The notes: generated by a model not told the origin, from the letters alone. A DNA stretch of 64,000 bases from Hirsutella rhossiliensis (GCF_020360975.1 NW_025408673.1:1116001-1180000); one strand, 5' to 3'; shown: positions 46,800 through 59,649, counted from the first letter of the stretch. Made by a program: numbers and translations.

Positions 46800-47750
46800 C
46801 TTAGACTACCTAGACCTACTCCTTATCCTTATTATTATCCTTATCCTTATCCTTATTATCCTCCTCTACCTTATTAGCGGCGGCGGCGCTCTCTAGGGCG
46901 CTTAGGCGGCCTTCTAGGCCTATAAGCTAGTCGGCGGTAGTAGCGGCTCCGGGGGCTCTAGGAGTAAGGGGGACCCGGCTAGTAGTAGCGGCGGGGGGGC
47001 ACGGCTAAGGGGACCGCCGATAGGGCGACGGAGGCAGTATTCCTAGTACTAAGAGAGTTAGTAGTAAAAGAAAAAGAGCTAGAGGAGAGGAACTTACTTA
47101 GGGACGAGGCCCTAGCGCTCGAGGGCGCGGAGATTATAGTAGGCGGCTACGGCGGCGGTAAGGCGCTTCTTAGTAGCCCCCTATACTTACCTATACGCGC
47201 TAGCTTTCTAAGCTAACGCCGTAGCGAGTAGGACGGGAGGCGCCGCTTTATAGGCGCGGCCGGCACGCGCGTACTAGTAATAACTACCGCTATAGCGGCG
47301 CTTAACTTAGTCGGCGTAAAGGAGCTCCTATAATACGTACTATATAGGGGGCGCGTGGCGCTCCTATATTAGCGTTTATACTTTAAGAAGTTAGCGGAAA
47401 ATAGCTACTACGCTTACTAGGTAGCGGACTTATAGGGGTAGTAGAGGCAGAGGTAGGGGTAGAGGGGCCGGGCGTTATAGCCGGCGGCGGGGATAGCGTC
47501 GTTATATAGAAGGGCGACGAAAGGGCGGCTAGCGTAGTAAAGGTAAAGGCGGCGGCGGTAAGCGCGGTCGCGGGGGCGCGGGTAGGAGCAGCGGTAGCGG
47601 CGGAACTATCGTTAGCCGTACTTAGTATAGCGTCGATAAATATCTCTATACGCTTCGAGGAGGAGAAAGTAAGGGAGGGAGAGGTAGATATATCTATCGC
47701 GGAAGTTAGTATTATAGATTACGGCCTCCCGCTCTATAAGGTAAAGAACT
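46800..47750 (-). pseudogene. Antisense reading frame inside gypsy B2
   Basis: Counterpart of the plus-strand frame in B1 (5,560-6,490). Shared stretches include PAAPIKRRLPSYSLRR, GLLRSALPPPxPPTI and ASVALSAVPLAVP. Here a frame change and some stops interrupt it. Product unknown. Confidence 0.4.
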
Positions 47751-48253
47751 TACTAGTTAAAGTTATTATTTTTAGGGCTATTATTACTACTATAGCTACT
47801 ACTATAAGTATATATTAATAAAGCGGCCTATATAGCTAAGAACGAACTAATGCCTTAGGTAGAGCGGAACTTACTTATTACTACTACTACTATAGTTAAA
47901 GAAGGAGGAGAAGGAAAAGAAGGAGGAAGGGGGGGATGCTACCTTATATACCCCTAGGTAAAGGAGGCTGCCTAAGGCCGAGGGGACGGGCAACCTAAGG
48001 CTTACGTAGGTCTAGGCTAGCCGCCGGCTACCTAGGGGCGTATATAATAGGTCGCGCCCTTATTTAAACGGCTAGCTAGCTAATAAGTATAGAGCTTAGT
48101 TCTAGCTGCCTAGGCTAACGGGCGCGGGGATAATAGGGCTAGTAGGGCTAGCACGATTAATAGGAAAGGGTAAGGTAGAGCTAGCGGTATAGGCTTAATA
48201 GTATAGAAGCTATTAATTAAGTAACGCCGCGCCGCGCTTAAGGGAGGGCATTA

Positions 48254-48439
48254 TATAAGAGTCTTTAACTATTATAGGTTATAAGCTTAGGCTATAGCCT
48301 AAGCTATATAGTTACGTATAAAGGGCCGGATCCTATATATATATATATAGGCTAGCCGCGTATAAGAGAGCTCTATATAGCTTATTAATATTATCCTATA
48401 AATAGCACCTATGCCTATACCTCTGCCTACTCTATAATA
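48254..48439 (+). repeat. 3' LTR of gypsy B2
   Basis: 186 bp, preceded by the purine tract AAGGGAGGG. It keeps a few TG and CA that its partner has lost. Confidence 0.88.
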
Positions 48440-48444
48440 AGTAT

Positions 48445-48971
48445 AAGCGTTAAAGATTATAGCTAGTTACTAAACTAAGGCTAGTTTATACTTTTTAATA
48501 AATATTAAAAGGACGCCGTTTAAACTTATTACTTTCTAGCTTACTATCTTACTTAGCGCCGCTACGATATTAGCTAGCTAGATTTATTAGTTAACTATAA
48601 AGGTCGCTTTAGCTATAGGCTAAGGTAGCTCTTATATTATACTAGCCTTTAGTAAGAAGAACTTAATAGCTAATATTTAGGCTTTCCCTTTAAAGGTTTC
48701 TATTAGTTAGTCCTTGCCTTCCTTAACTAGCGGCGGGATATAGGTTAGCTTTAATAGTAGCTTACTATAAAGTCTAGCTTACTTCTTTACGTTTTAAAGC
48801 TTAGTATTATTAGCGCTAAATTCTTTTAGGAACTTACGCTAGTAAGCCCTCCTTACCTTATAAATAGTCCGCTTTTAAGCTATAGACGCTTTATATAAGT
48901 CTTCTTAGTTCGCCTTACTTCTTTCCTACCTATACTTCCTCCTTACCCTCTTAGCCTCCCTTATTACCTTT
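48445..48971 (-). pseudogene. LINE E ORF2, segment between endonuclease and RT
   Basis: The minus-strand frame reads REAKRVRRKYRQERSKANxE, then RRAYQRKFLKEFSANNTKL, the basic linker typical of LINEs (family: AKRAYWREFLE). It continues into RT at 42,433 across B2. Confidence 0.7.
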
Positions 48972-49545
48972 TATAAGGAACAGTGTTCCTACTATAAATA
49001 AAGCAGCTATAATATACTCTCCCGATTATATAAGCTAATAAGTAGTATATTAATTATAGACAAAATCTCATCCTATAGAGTAAGAATCGCTCGTTATTTT
49101 GCATGTTTTTATGCATTAAACGGGTTGCCGGTTATCGTATAATCGGGAATCGAAGGAATAGAGCTAGCTTAGAATACTAGCTAAGACCTCTTAAGAACAC
49201 CGGCACGACTAACCTCCTTTAAGCACGAATATTAGTAGAACCAAGACACTTCTAGACTTACTCGAGGTATCACGGAATTCCCTAGTCTTAGGGCTATACG
49301 GCAGCCTAAATCTAGTCCCGAAAGGTTCTTCCGTTCAGCTACAATTGTCTATATAAGACAGCATGTCCGCTAGTAGATAGATTAAGAATTATTAACTTTA
49401 ACACCTCTTCTATATACTAATACACTACTAATAAATTCCATTAAAAATCCTACCTTATACTCCTTCTTCCCCTCTATTACGTAGTCTTATATAATTCCTT
49501 AATTTCCTAAAATTTCGCTTTTGCTTATATACCTTAAGACCTTTC
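48972..49545 (+). repeat. Repeat D1', little mutated, inserted in LINE E
   Basis: The body 48,984-49,440 begins TGTTCCTACT and ends AAATTCCA, then about 100 bp of leader follows with AAATCCTACC and TATACTCCTTC. It retains many CA and TG (for example GCATGTTTTTATGCATT), unlike the LINE around it, so it inserted later or was spared. No clear target duplication. It lies between the endonuclease and the linker of LINE E. Confidence 0.7.
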
Positions 49546-49559
49546 TTACCTTTAAAGTA

Positions 49560-50450
49560 AACTATATATTACCCTTAGGTAATACTCGCCCTTAGCGCGG
49601 AACAATAGCTATCGCGATCTATACTAAAGTAATAAAGATATAGTCTAGGTCCTAGTTAATATCCTTAGGTATCTAAAGTATTAGCTAGTATAGTCCTAGC
49701 TAGGATATAATCCTAGCTTTAACTAGCTTTACTTTTACTTCTTTTTACTTTAAGGCTAGTTTAAGCGCCTAAGCTTAAGTATTAACCTATAGTATAATAG
49801 TTTAAGGGATATAGTTTAACTTAGTTAGGTCTAGGTTAGGTCTAATATACTATATCTTAGTCTTTAAGGTTACTTAAGCTAGGTTAATAGTACTATCTAT
49901 TTAGCTATAGAAAAATCTTATATATTTCCCTCTTAAAGTAGTAAGTTTAAGTTATAGTCTTATTACTTTTTATATAAGTTATATTATATTATCTAAGGTT
50001 TTATTATTACTATTTTAAAGTAGGTAATAGATATTAAAGTCCCTTATTATTACTATAAGGTACTTTAGTTTAATTACGCTTAGGTCTTATAATACTCTAG
50101 CCCTTACGGTCCTTAGTAATAAGTAAACTATTTATAGTTTAATACTATCCCTAAAAACTACCTCGCTTTAGTTTAGTCTAAACTAAGGCGACTAAGTCCC
50201 TAGCCTAAGCTTTTTATATATATATAGCGTATACCTCCCCTCTTTATAAACTAAGATATAGGGCGCTGCTTTAAGGAGTAGGGACCCGCCTCTTAGTATA
50301 GCTTTTACTTTCTATAATACTATTAAGTTAAAGCTAGCTTAGTAGTAAAGCGCTAACTAAGCTAGCTTATATCTCTTTTATATATTCTAAAATAGTGCTT
50401 TTAGTTATATATAAGTAAGGTTAAGGTAAAAGGAGTCGTTAATATAAGGA
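49560..50450 (-). pseudogene. LINE E ORF2, endonuclease domain
   Basis: GDFNIYYLLQ (50,020-50,048) is the GDFNxHHPxW block of apurinic-type LINE endonucleases. IDSTINLAxVTLKTKI follows near 49,880, matching the SIDLTWAT block. The domain would nick the target DNA. Broken by stops. Confidence 0.75.
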
Positions 50451-51166
50451 GGGAGGCGCTTTATCTCTTAGCGCTTCTTTATTTACTATACTTATAAATA
50501 TTATTTATACTTAGTTTAGCCTCCCTAGCTTTACTAGCTAGCGGGTGTTTTAAGCTCGACCTCTTATCTTAGCGCGGTCTACTTAGTCCTTACTTATAAA
50601 CCGCGGTCGATTTAAGAACGCCCTAGGTTTTAATAGTAGGTAATACCTATTACTTAGTATAAGTCTAAGTATTTATAAACCGTTAAGGTTATTATAAGTA
50701 GTTTTCCCTTACTTTTTCCTAGGCTTTATTTACTATAAGGTAAGTTTAGGTCTATAATAAGTAGTCTCCTTAATATAAAATATAGTTATAAGGGATTTCG
50801 CCCTTCTTAGCCCTATATTTATCCTTACCTTTATTATATACTATACTTTTATATTAGCTTTAAAGTTATATTAATATATACCGCTTAGTAATATAGCTAT
50901 ACTTATAGTAGTTATAGTACCTTTATAATTAGACCGACTTATTATAAGGTTTATATTAAAAGATTTATACTTTAAGGACTAGGCCTAGGTTATAAAGCTT
51001 ATTAGCTTTTTTTAAGCTACCGACCTTAATAAGTATAGTTATTACTATTAATATCTTAAATTAAGGGTATAGTACCTAGGCTTAGAAGACCTCGACTTTA
51101 TTTACCTTTATAATCTTATAAAGTAATTACTTCCTATTTACTATCGCTACCTTTAAAGTATAAAAA
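50451..51166 (-). pseudogene. LINE E ORF1, CCHC part
   Basis: The minus-strand frame shows KVGSLKKANKLYNLGLVL (family: VxSPExANxLIxxGLVL) near 50,980-51,040. Three zinc-knuckle remnants follow, the first RYYNYYKYSYITKRYI at 50,875-50,925, where Cys and His have become Tyr, as C-to-T change in TGC/CAC codons on the two strands would produce. ORF1 binds the RNA in Tad-type LINEs. Confidence 0.7.
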
Positions 51167-51865
51167 TATACCTTTATATTCCTATTTTACTATTATAAAG
51201 AAATAATAAGTATAGGGAGGCTCTATAAAATAAGCTAGTAAAAAGAGGCTTTATAATATAGTCTAAGGGAATAACCCTTAAAGATAAAAGACTTCTACTA
51301 GATATCTATACCTTCCTTTAGGAAAGGCAGGTTAAGATAAGCCTATCCTAATAAAATAAAATATATATAAAATATATAAGTTAATTACGAGTAGAATAAA
51401 TACCCTATTACCTATTTTTGCTTAGCGGTTTTAAAGATATCCGCGATACGAGAATAGGTAAAGCATAGAACATTCTAGTTAAATCTACTACTTATACTAG
51501 AACCTATTATCTTACGTTAACTATTACGTTATAATTAGACTACTAACTAAGTTAGGAAGATATACTATAGATAGAGCTTTTTAAGTACTATAGAATATAC
51601 TAGAAAGCTAACTAATTAGTCTACTAGTAAGCGAGTAATAGTCTATAAAAGACAAAGGATTTCCCTAGGAGTAGTAGATAAAATAAGTAAGTTAATAAGT
51701 ATCTTTTATAACGCTATTCTTTTAATATATTATTTAGCCCCTTATATACTCGTTATAAATTCCGGACGAAATCCTACCCTATACTCCTTCGACCGATCTT
51801 TTCGCTTATATTATCGGTTACTTAATCCTATACTTATTACTTATACCTTTTTTTATAAAGGTATA
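51167..51865 (+). repeat. Repeat D2' inserted in LINE E ORF1
   Basis: 699 bp, inverted partner of 23,013-23,675. The ends form a short inverted repeat, TATACCTTTAT and ATAAAGGTATA, and TA flanks both sides. A small Tc1/mariner-type non-autonomous element or an LTR with leader would both fit; in AT-rich DNA the TA flanks mean little. Confidence 0.6.
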
Positions 51866-52135
51866 TTCTTAGTAACTACTATATATATATAGTAGGTAAT
51901 CGTAGCCTTTAGTCTAAATATAGCCTTAACCTAGCCTTAGTCCTTTTAGTAGGCTCTCGCCGATATATTAAATATAACCGCGATATCTTTACTTTAAAAG
52001 CGCCTCGCTACTATAGCGCTCGTAGCTTTTAAGGCTATATTTACCGCCTTTACTATATTCTTTAGTTTACGGCTTAGGATTCTAGGTAGTGCCTTAGTAA
52101 GGACTATAATAATCTCGCGTTTATAGTATAGTAGG
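51866..52135 (-). pseudogene. LINE E ORF1, 5'-truncated start
   Basis: The frame reads REIIIVLTKALPRILSRKLK then IVKAVNIALKATSAIVARRF, which resembles the Tad ORF1 part before the zinc knuckles (family: REVxVRLxD...EIVxxINxAL). It starts directly at the target duplication, so the true start is missing. Confidence 0.65.
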
Positions 52136-55100
52136 GGTTATTATCTATTTATATCCCTTTTTTATATATATTAAGTTATAAGCGCTTTTATAATTAAGGG
52201 CTATAAACTATTTTTTACTATATAATCGATCTTATAGTTTTAATATAAGTAGTAATAGTATTTAGTTTTTTATTATAATATCGTTTAAGCGTTTATAGTT
52301 AATAATTAGTTATAGCTTACTATTTTCTTTAAAATAAATATAACTAAGTAGCTTACTTTAAATATTAATATTTATATATATCCCTTTTATAGATTCTTAT
52401 TAAAGTAGTTATATAGCGTTTATAGTTTACTTTTTATTTAAGTTATAAATCTTATAAAACGTTAGCGTTATTTTATCCTTAAGATAAATTTTATAGTCTT
52501 ATTAGTAATATTTAAGTAACCTTATCTTAAGTTCTTCCTTAAAGAGTTTATTATATTTTTAGTATTCCTAAGGGATATTCTTTATTTTATTTTATAGGCT
52601 TTATTTTTTCTCTAAAGAGCTAGTTTCTATTAACTTAAGCTCTTTATTAATTTATTTAAGGTCTTTCCTTAATATAGTAATAACGTTTTAGATCTTTATA
52701 TTATATCCTTTATTTTATTTATATTAAATACTAAGTTATATAGCTATATTAATTAATATATAAGTCTTATTAGTCGATTTTATTATATTTACTAGTTCGG
52801 TTATTATTTTCGCTTATATTACTAAAGCTTATAATATTTTACTTAAATAGATATCCTTTTTATCTTATTTAATAGCTAAATTATTATAAAAGGTTTAATA
52901 TAAGGTTATATTCTTTAATATTTATAATATTAAAGTTAACTTATTTATTATAGCCCTAGATATTAATATTAAGGTAATTAATCTCTATATTAATAATTCT
53001 ATTATTATAGTTAAAGGCCTTTACCTTAATATTTATAAGTTTATATAGATCTTTCTTATATCTCTATATATTTAATAACGATTAATAACTTTAAGTAAAA
53101 TATAATTACTTATTATACTATAGTCTAAAAGTATATATATATAATATCCCGCGATTTAAATATCTAGTACTATTTAGTTACTATAGCTTACTATTACTAT
53201 ATATAAGGTCCTTATATCTTATTATATTATACTAGTCTATAGCCCTTTTATAGATAGTATACCTTATTTTTTACTTAGTCCTTATTTATTTTATTTAGGT
53301 ATTTTTCTTTAACTTATTATTAATATTATTTCTTTATATTTTTATTATAAATTATTATATTAAGGCTTAGGAGACTAATTTCTTATAGCTAATTAAAGAT
53401 TTCTTATTTCTTAACGCTATATTGTTTATATTATACTACTTTATAGTTAATTATATATTATACTTTATAATTATATTTATTTTTATACTAAAGGTTAAGG
53501 TTCTATTTAGTATCTTTTTATTTTTTATATAGTATTTCTATATTAATTTCTCCTTAGTTAAATATAGCTTATAGCCTTTATATATATTACTAATAATATT
53601 TTAGTATACTATTATACTATTTATACTATACTTATACTTTCTTATATTTATAAACTCTATAGTTTAAGTATATATATTTATTATAATCTTCTTTATTATA
53701 TTTAATTTATTATATAAGTCTTTAAAAGATTAATAGTTTAAATACTTTAAAGTAAGTAGCGCTATACTATTCCTTTATTTTAGCGTATTTATAGATTTTA
53801 TATATCTTTAAAAGATATCTTATTAATAAACTATAATTATTATAGTATTTAATTAATATACTATAACTAGGTTCTAATAATATAACTTAGTTATTTAAGT
53901 AGTATTAATCGATTTTCTAGTAGTTTAGTTTTATACTTAGGTAGGGTTTTAAAAGTACTTATCCTTTAAACTTAATTAATAAAGTATTATATTATACCTT
54001 TATCTAAAAGTATATAATATAATCTAGGTAGATATATAATATCTATAAAATATACTTATAGTACTTATAAGTAAGTAGTATTTATAAATTATCTTTAAAT
54101 TCTCCTTATAGTTACTATTTTTATTATAGACCTATAAAAGTATTAACTATAGTAATAGCTATAGTATAGTTTCCTTTATATAGTACCGGTTAATATTAAA
54201 TTTATATAGCTTATTAGTTTTCTATAAGAACTTAAGGTATTTATTAGGTTTTAGTTCTAAGTATTTCTTTTAATTCTTTAAAGTATAAAGTTTATTCTTT
54301 AATTATAGTATTTTCCTATAATAGTAAGGGTAGTAGTATAAGTTCGTTCTTATTTTTTATTTCTCCAAGTATTTCTTATTTTTTAAAGCTTATATTATTA
54401 ATACTTTATTATTCCTCTTTAAGTTATTATTTAAGTTTTATAAGTATAAGGGCTATATCTATATCTTCTTTATTATAATATTTAAAGACTACTTATTATT
54501 ATTATCGAATTTTACTTTATATATCTTCTTAAAATTATTTACTATTCTTTTTAATTTAATCTTAAGAGACTTCTTTAAAATAAAGGTATTTTAGTTTTAT
54601 AAATTTAACTTATTTTTAGATCTTAAGATCCCTTTATTATATTATTATAAGGGTTTTCCTTAATAGCTTTAAGAACTATTTAGTATTATTCTTATTACTT
54701 ATATATACTATATATTTATTATTATAATATATAGTTTAATTAAGGAACTTATACTTTAGTTCTTATTTATTAATAGCGTTTAAGTATTTCTTACTTTTTA
54801 AGGCTAGGGCCTAATAGGTTTTCTTTTCCTTATAAGGTTATTTATATTCCTTAAAGTAGTATTTAAGTTTCTTATAGTTAAAATACTTTCCTTTACTTTT
54901 CTATATTATATCTAGGTTTATCTTACTTAAGTTAGTTATATAAGTATAAGTAATAAGAGTTTTATATCTTTTCTTATAGTTAGCGCGTTAGTTAAAGTTA
55001 TTCTTATAAGAAGGGTTTTAGTTTCCTCTTTCTTATTTCTTTTCTTAGTATTATATATACTATCTATTATCGATTTATACTACTATAGTAATATAGTTTA

Positions 55101-55790
55101 AGAGGTTATTAAGTCGATTTTCCTTATAAAGCTTATTCTTAACTTCTTTTCTAAGCTTATTATAAAATTATAATATAAAGGGTTTATTATCCTAATTAAG
55201 CTTTAAGGTAACTTAATAGAACTTTATAGTATAATCTAATACTAAGATCCTTTATTAAAGTTCTTAAAGTTTTTATTTAGCTTTTTATTCCTTATTAGTT
55301 ATTCTAAATACCTTTATAATAGCTTCTTTAAATCTATAAAAACTAGTAAAGACTTTATCTATCTTATTATCTTATTACGCTAGTTAGTTATTAAGAAAGT
55401 CCCTTATAATAAGTCTAAACTAAGCGAGTACTATTTTAAATAAATAATTTCTTATATAAAGTACCTTTTCGACTAGGTCTAAGAGTTTAGTAGGGTAAAA
55501 CTAGTAGTAAGCCTTAAGTTAAGTAAGAAAGCCTTAAAGCGTACTATAAGTACCGCTAAATAGTCCTAGCTATTTTAGTTTAACTACTTCTCTAAGGTCC
55601 TTAACTTATCTATTACCTCCTTTATTTTTAAGTAACTATACTTTATATTAAAGGGTAATAATCTTATATATTCTATCCTAAGGTACTATAATAGCTATAA
55701 AGTTAGTTAATCTAGCTTATTATATAGGTATATTAATAGTTACGATATTACTTAAAGTAATATAGTATTATACTAAATAAGAGCTTTTAA
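52136..55790 (-). pseudogene. Gypsy F gag, protease and first half of RT
   Basis: Minus strand. Gag shows KLxELxxRILVLDYTIKFYxV, LRKEVKNKLYKENRLNNLLN and YITIVVxIDNRxY, standard for fungal gypsy gags (about 55,050-55,400). A CCHC remnant KYFNYKKLKYYFKEYK is at 54,843-54,895. A protease site like LDCSxTSNYI lies near 53,085-53,140. RT begins ELIKGIYINIKSKLLSYIYF then LQLIINYKRLNDIIIKN and FIALNYKSAYNLIYIKKGYK, cut by LINE E at 52,146 and continued at 38,059. Very AT-rich. Confidence 0.8.
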
Positions 55791-56193
55791 TGTATAACGA
55801 CTAGTATTATTTTTAAGGGATAAACCTATTAAGGGGTTTATATTAATATATATAATAGGGCGTAGTCTAAGTAATAATAAGTATATTATATTAGTAATAA
55901 GTTAAAGGTTATAGACTATAGACTATAACTAAGTAATTAAGTAATTAAAATTAAAGATAAAATCGGAATAAAGATTATAATAATTATATTAAAAGCTAGA
56001 GAGCTATTTATCTAAAGTAGTAAAAGTAGGTAGCTATATATACCTATAGTTTTCTTTCTATAATAATATTACTTATTATATTTTACCTATTTAGTCCGCT
56101 TAGTATTAATCTAGCTAATCTAACTAATTAAACTAATTAATACTTAGTTTACTTAGTATTAATCGTTTAATCTAACTAATCCTATTAATCCGT
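55791..56193 (-). repeat. Probable 5' LTR and leader of gypsy F
   Basis: Lies upstream of gag where the 5' LTR is expected. It includes a repeated motif CTAACTAAT...TTAATCxxTTTA near 56,100-56,190. With no 3' LTR of F in the window, the ends cannot be set. Confidence 0.35.
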
Positions 56194-58051
56194 TAAGTTA
56201 GTATACCTAGCTTTTAGTACCCCCTACTTTCGGCACCCTTTATAGTACTAAGGTAAGTATATTCTAAATATAATTAAAGCCGTATTTTAATATTACGATA
56301 ATTAAATTTAGTGTTTCTAGCTACTCTAGCTACTAGCTATTATAAAGAGCTTTAAATCCTACGTTCTAATTAGCTATAGTAGCGGCAGCCGGCTTAGGCG
56401 TGCGCTCGGGCTATTTCTTTATCTTTATAACTTATTTAATCTATATAAACCGCTTATTAAGGTCCTAAGGGACCTTTTTCTATTTTTAAGGCTATAGACG
56501 ATATAATTAATACTCTAGCTACTATATTTAAAGCTAGGAGGCTATAAGCTGCTAATTTTACTTATTAAGGCTATAGCTAACCTTACTAAAAAGTAGTCGG
56601 ATCGTACGGTTAACTTAACCGCGGTTTTCTAGCCCTATAATAAGGCGACGGACTTCTTATAATCGTTTAGGCGTTTTAAGGGCATTGTAAATAGCTAGGG
56701 TACTAGAATTCTTTCTTTTTAACGGCGTTAATAGCGTTAACGGCTACGGTAAGATAAACCGGCTTAGTAAGGGCTTTGCTATATTAACTAGCTATAGTCC
56801 TAACCTATGCTACCCGCCCTTAATATTCTTTTCGGTTAGACCGGCTTACCGGGCCTAATAATATACTTAGAGGAAGGTAGCCTTACTAATTAGTATTATA
56901 TTATCGAAAGATACGAATTTTTCGAGTTAACGTAGGTAGGCAGCCTTAATCGGCGAGAAAACCGAGATATTAAGAGGTTAGAGGACGTAGGAGGAGTATA
57001 CTAATAGAAAAAGAAGATAAATACGATTCTTAAAGTATTTATATATAAAATCGTCGGTCTAATAGCTCCCGTAGCTATTAACGATAAGGAGAACGTTCCC
57101 TTATAAGTAGCGCCTTATTTAAGGGATAAATATATACTTAAGCTATTAAATAGTAATAGAATTATATATCTAGCCCTTTAAGGAAGTAACGAAGTCCTAA
57201 TCCTTTAGAAAATCGAGTTCGTTAAGGAACTATTACTATTAAAGGTCCTAGCCCTTAAAGATTATAAGGGGGGTTAAGGCCTAGCCTATTATAAAGACGT
57301 ATTCGACGATTATAGTCTAATAACGCAATCTAAGCCGCTTCTTAATAGCCTCCTTCTTCTCTAAGCTCCCTAGTACTAGCCTATTATAGCTAAGGCCCTC
57401 GAGGATGCCTATTTTATCTATATTAAAGCGTGATTCCGGTAGGATTGCCTATATAGCTAGTAGCTTAAGTAATTAGAACTATTCCTTAATCCCGCTAATA
57501 GAGGCGCCGTTAATATAGGCAGAATTAAGAGATTTACCTTTAATCGTGCTAATCTCTAGGTTTTAGGCTAAAAAGCTCGAAACCTAGTGTTTTCTAAGCG
57601 GGCGGGGGTCTTTACTAGCTACGATAATATAGCTAGCAATTTCCCTAAGTTATTAATGCGTTAGAGGCAGCCTAAGGGCCGCTTAGGTAAGAACCTATTT
57701 ATAAAGGTGTTTTTCCTACTCTCGACTAAGCCTTTAAGATGCCTCTTTTACCTCCTTTATAGGTAGGGCTCCTTTAATATATGTCTAAAGGGTTATTCTT
57801 AGAATACCCTACTTACGACTAGCTTAGAGCTAAGGTATACTATTATTAATAGCTTCGAGCGCTTCTTAGAGCTAGTTTCCGGTATATTTAGAAAGACGAG
57901 GTATCGCTAATTCGAATAATATTTATTTTATAATTATTAAATAAGAGATATATAAGAAAACGCGGTCACGATATAGTAGGTAGTTAACGCGATAGTAATA
58001 TAAGGAGGTGCTAGAAGTAAGGGGTGCCGGAAGCTAGGTATACTAACTTAT
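56194..58051 (+). mobile_element. Unidentified 1.86 kb element with inverted termini
   Basis: About 55 bp inverted termini: left 56,194-56,250, right 57,995-58,051. Both begin TAAGTTAGTATACCTAGCTT and hold a repeated CGGCACC core (right: GGTGCCGG). Inside, the plus strand reads through stops as a possible protein with segments DRTVNLTAVF, YILKLLNSNRIIYLAL, RIKRFTFNRANL and ARNLVFSKRAGVFTSYDNI, which I do not recognise. A DNA transposon is likely, class unknown. The TSD is not clear. Confidence 0.6.
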
Positions 58052-59640
58052 ATAACCTTTATATTAATAGTTCTTTTATAGTATATAGCGCCTAGTATCC
58101 TATACTTTAGGTATACGGCCTATATTTTAACTATCTTCCCTTTATAGTTAGCTAGTTTATAATATATAGCCCCCTTAGCTTAAGGCCTTACCTTTACTAC
58201 TTAGCGCTCTTAGAACCTCTTAAGCCTTATTAAATAAGCGTCCTAAGTACTATCCTATGCTTTTTATAGTTTTAAATAAGTATAGCTCTATATTAACTAT
58301 ATACCTTAATAAAGTATATATTAAATAAAGATGTCTTTAATCTTTATTTAGTATATATCCTTACTACTTTTATATATAGATACTTTATATTAGCTATATA
58401 TTACCCTTATACTATAGTACTTAGTAATATATTTTAATTTATAGTACTTAAAGTATTAGTAAGGCTATATTATATCTTTATATAGTTTTATATTAAAGAT
58501 CTTTAATTAAATTACTATACCTTTATTATAGAATTAACTTACCTTTTTTATACCTTCTAAAGTTAAGATAAGGGCTGTCTTAGGTATATATTTAATATAG
58601 GGTTTCTTTATATATAGCTAGATAATAAAGATACTATTAGCTCTTATAATATCTTTCTTTAATACCTTTCCCCCCCCCTTTTTAGCGCTTTTACTAAGAC
58701 CCCTTTAATAATAACTATAAGGCTCTTATTAATAAGGGTAGCTTTTACTTTAAACGCCGATTAAAGCTAAGCTTAGTTACCTTCTTAAAGCATAGCGTTT
58801 TCTTAAAAGATAATAGTTATATCCTTACTTAAGAGTCTTTACGCCGCTAGTACTCTTCTTTTACTTTAAAGGTATTAGTTAACTACTTATATTATTTCCT
58901 TTAGTCTATACTACTTAAGGAGGGCGTTAATTAAGTCTTACTAGACTATAAGCTAATACTTATATTAGTTTAAAACCTACTTTTTTATAACTATATACCC
59001 CTTAGCTAAGGTTACTACTATAGCGGCTTAGGTTTAAGGCTAAGGTATTAGTTAATAAGGAAGGCCTTACTTAAGGGCCTTTAAAACTATATCTATAACT
59101 ATAGACTTAATACTACTTAAGGTTAAGCTTAGTAGTACTACTACTCTTACCTTAGTAGCTAAGAGCCTTTATATAATCTTTTAAGTAGAGTTATAAGCGA
59201 CTCCTTATATATATTTAGTTATAATAATAGCTACCTAGCTTATAATATACCCCTCTTTTAGTACCTTTTCTTACTAAAATATAAGCTTTAAAATACTAAA
59301 TAGTAAATATAAATAAATTAGTTATACTTAGTAGCTCTTAAAATACTATTATTATAATTTTACTATATTAAGTGCCGCTTACTAATCCCCTTAAATTGCC
59401 CTCTATTCTTAGTATAGAAAGTAAAGGTATATTTAATTAACTAAGCTTTATTATTCCTCGAAAGCTATTAATTACTCGATAGCCTTTAACGCTTATACTA
59501 CTATAATTAGTATAAGCTTAGGTCGGTCGTTATTATCGCTATAATCCTTATTAAGAGAGATACTAAGCTCTATAAAGGTTTTCGCGATAAATTTAAGAAG
59601 CTTATCTTTTATTTCCTTAAGGCATTTAAATTCTAAGTTT
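58052..59640. other. RIP-mutated stretch without recognised gene
   Basis: AT-rich, nearly no CA/TG. A minus-strand frame between 58,640 and 59,000 contains Lys/Arg-rich stretches but no domain I can name. It may include the 3' part of the transposon whose transposase lies at 59,650-60,840. Confidence 0.45.
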
Positions 59641-59649
59641 ATAAAATCA

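Larger units (their letters stand above)
42434..48439 (+). mobile_element. Ty3/gypsy element B2, gag-deleted, nested in LINE E
   Basis: 6,006 bp, LTRs 42,434-42,619 and 48,254-48,439 (186 bp each). Flanks GGTAT (42,429-42,433) and AGTAT (48,440-48,444) form a 5 bp duplication with one RIP-type difference. It is the same family as B1 but about 1 kb shorter: nearly the whole gag is missing between about 42,665 and 42,705. Because LINE ORF2 reads on across it, its insertion into E is certain. Confidence 0.9.
38060..52135 (-). mobile_element. Tad-like LINE E, nested in gypsy F
   Basis: A non-LTR element on the minus strand, interrupted by B2, D1' and D2'. The target duplication GGTTATTATCT is at 38,049-38,059 and 52,136-52,146. 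The 3' end carries a short (TAA)n tail (38,060-38,071). On the minus strand the order is ORF1 (gag with CCHC), endonuclease, RT and the C-terminal part, then a long 3' region. The 5' end lies inside ORF1, so the copy is 5'-truncated. Heavily RIP-mutated. Confidence 0.88.

Noticed and set aside
56194..58051. Starship captain or other tyrosine recombinase (DUF3435)
   Set aside because: I considered it because of the unknown protein in a bordered element, but I could not see the expected catalytic pattern.
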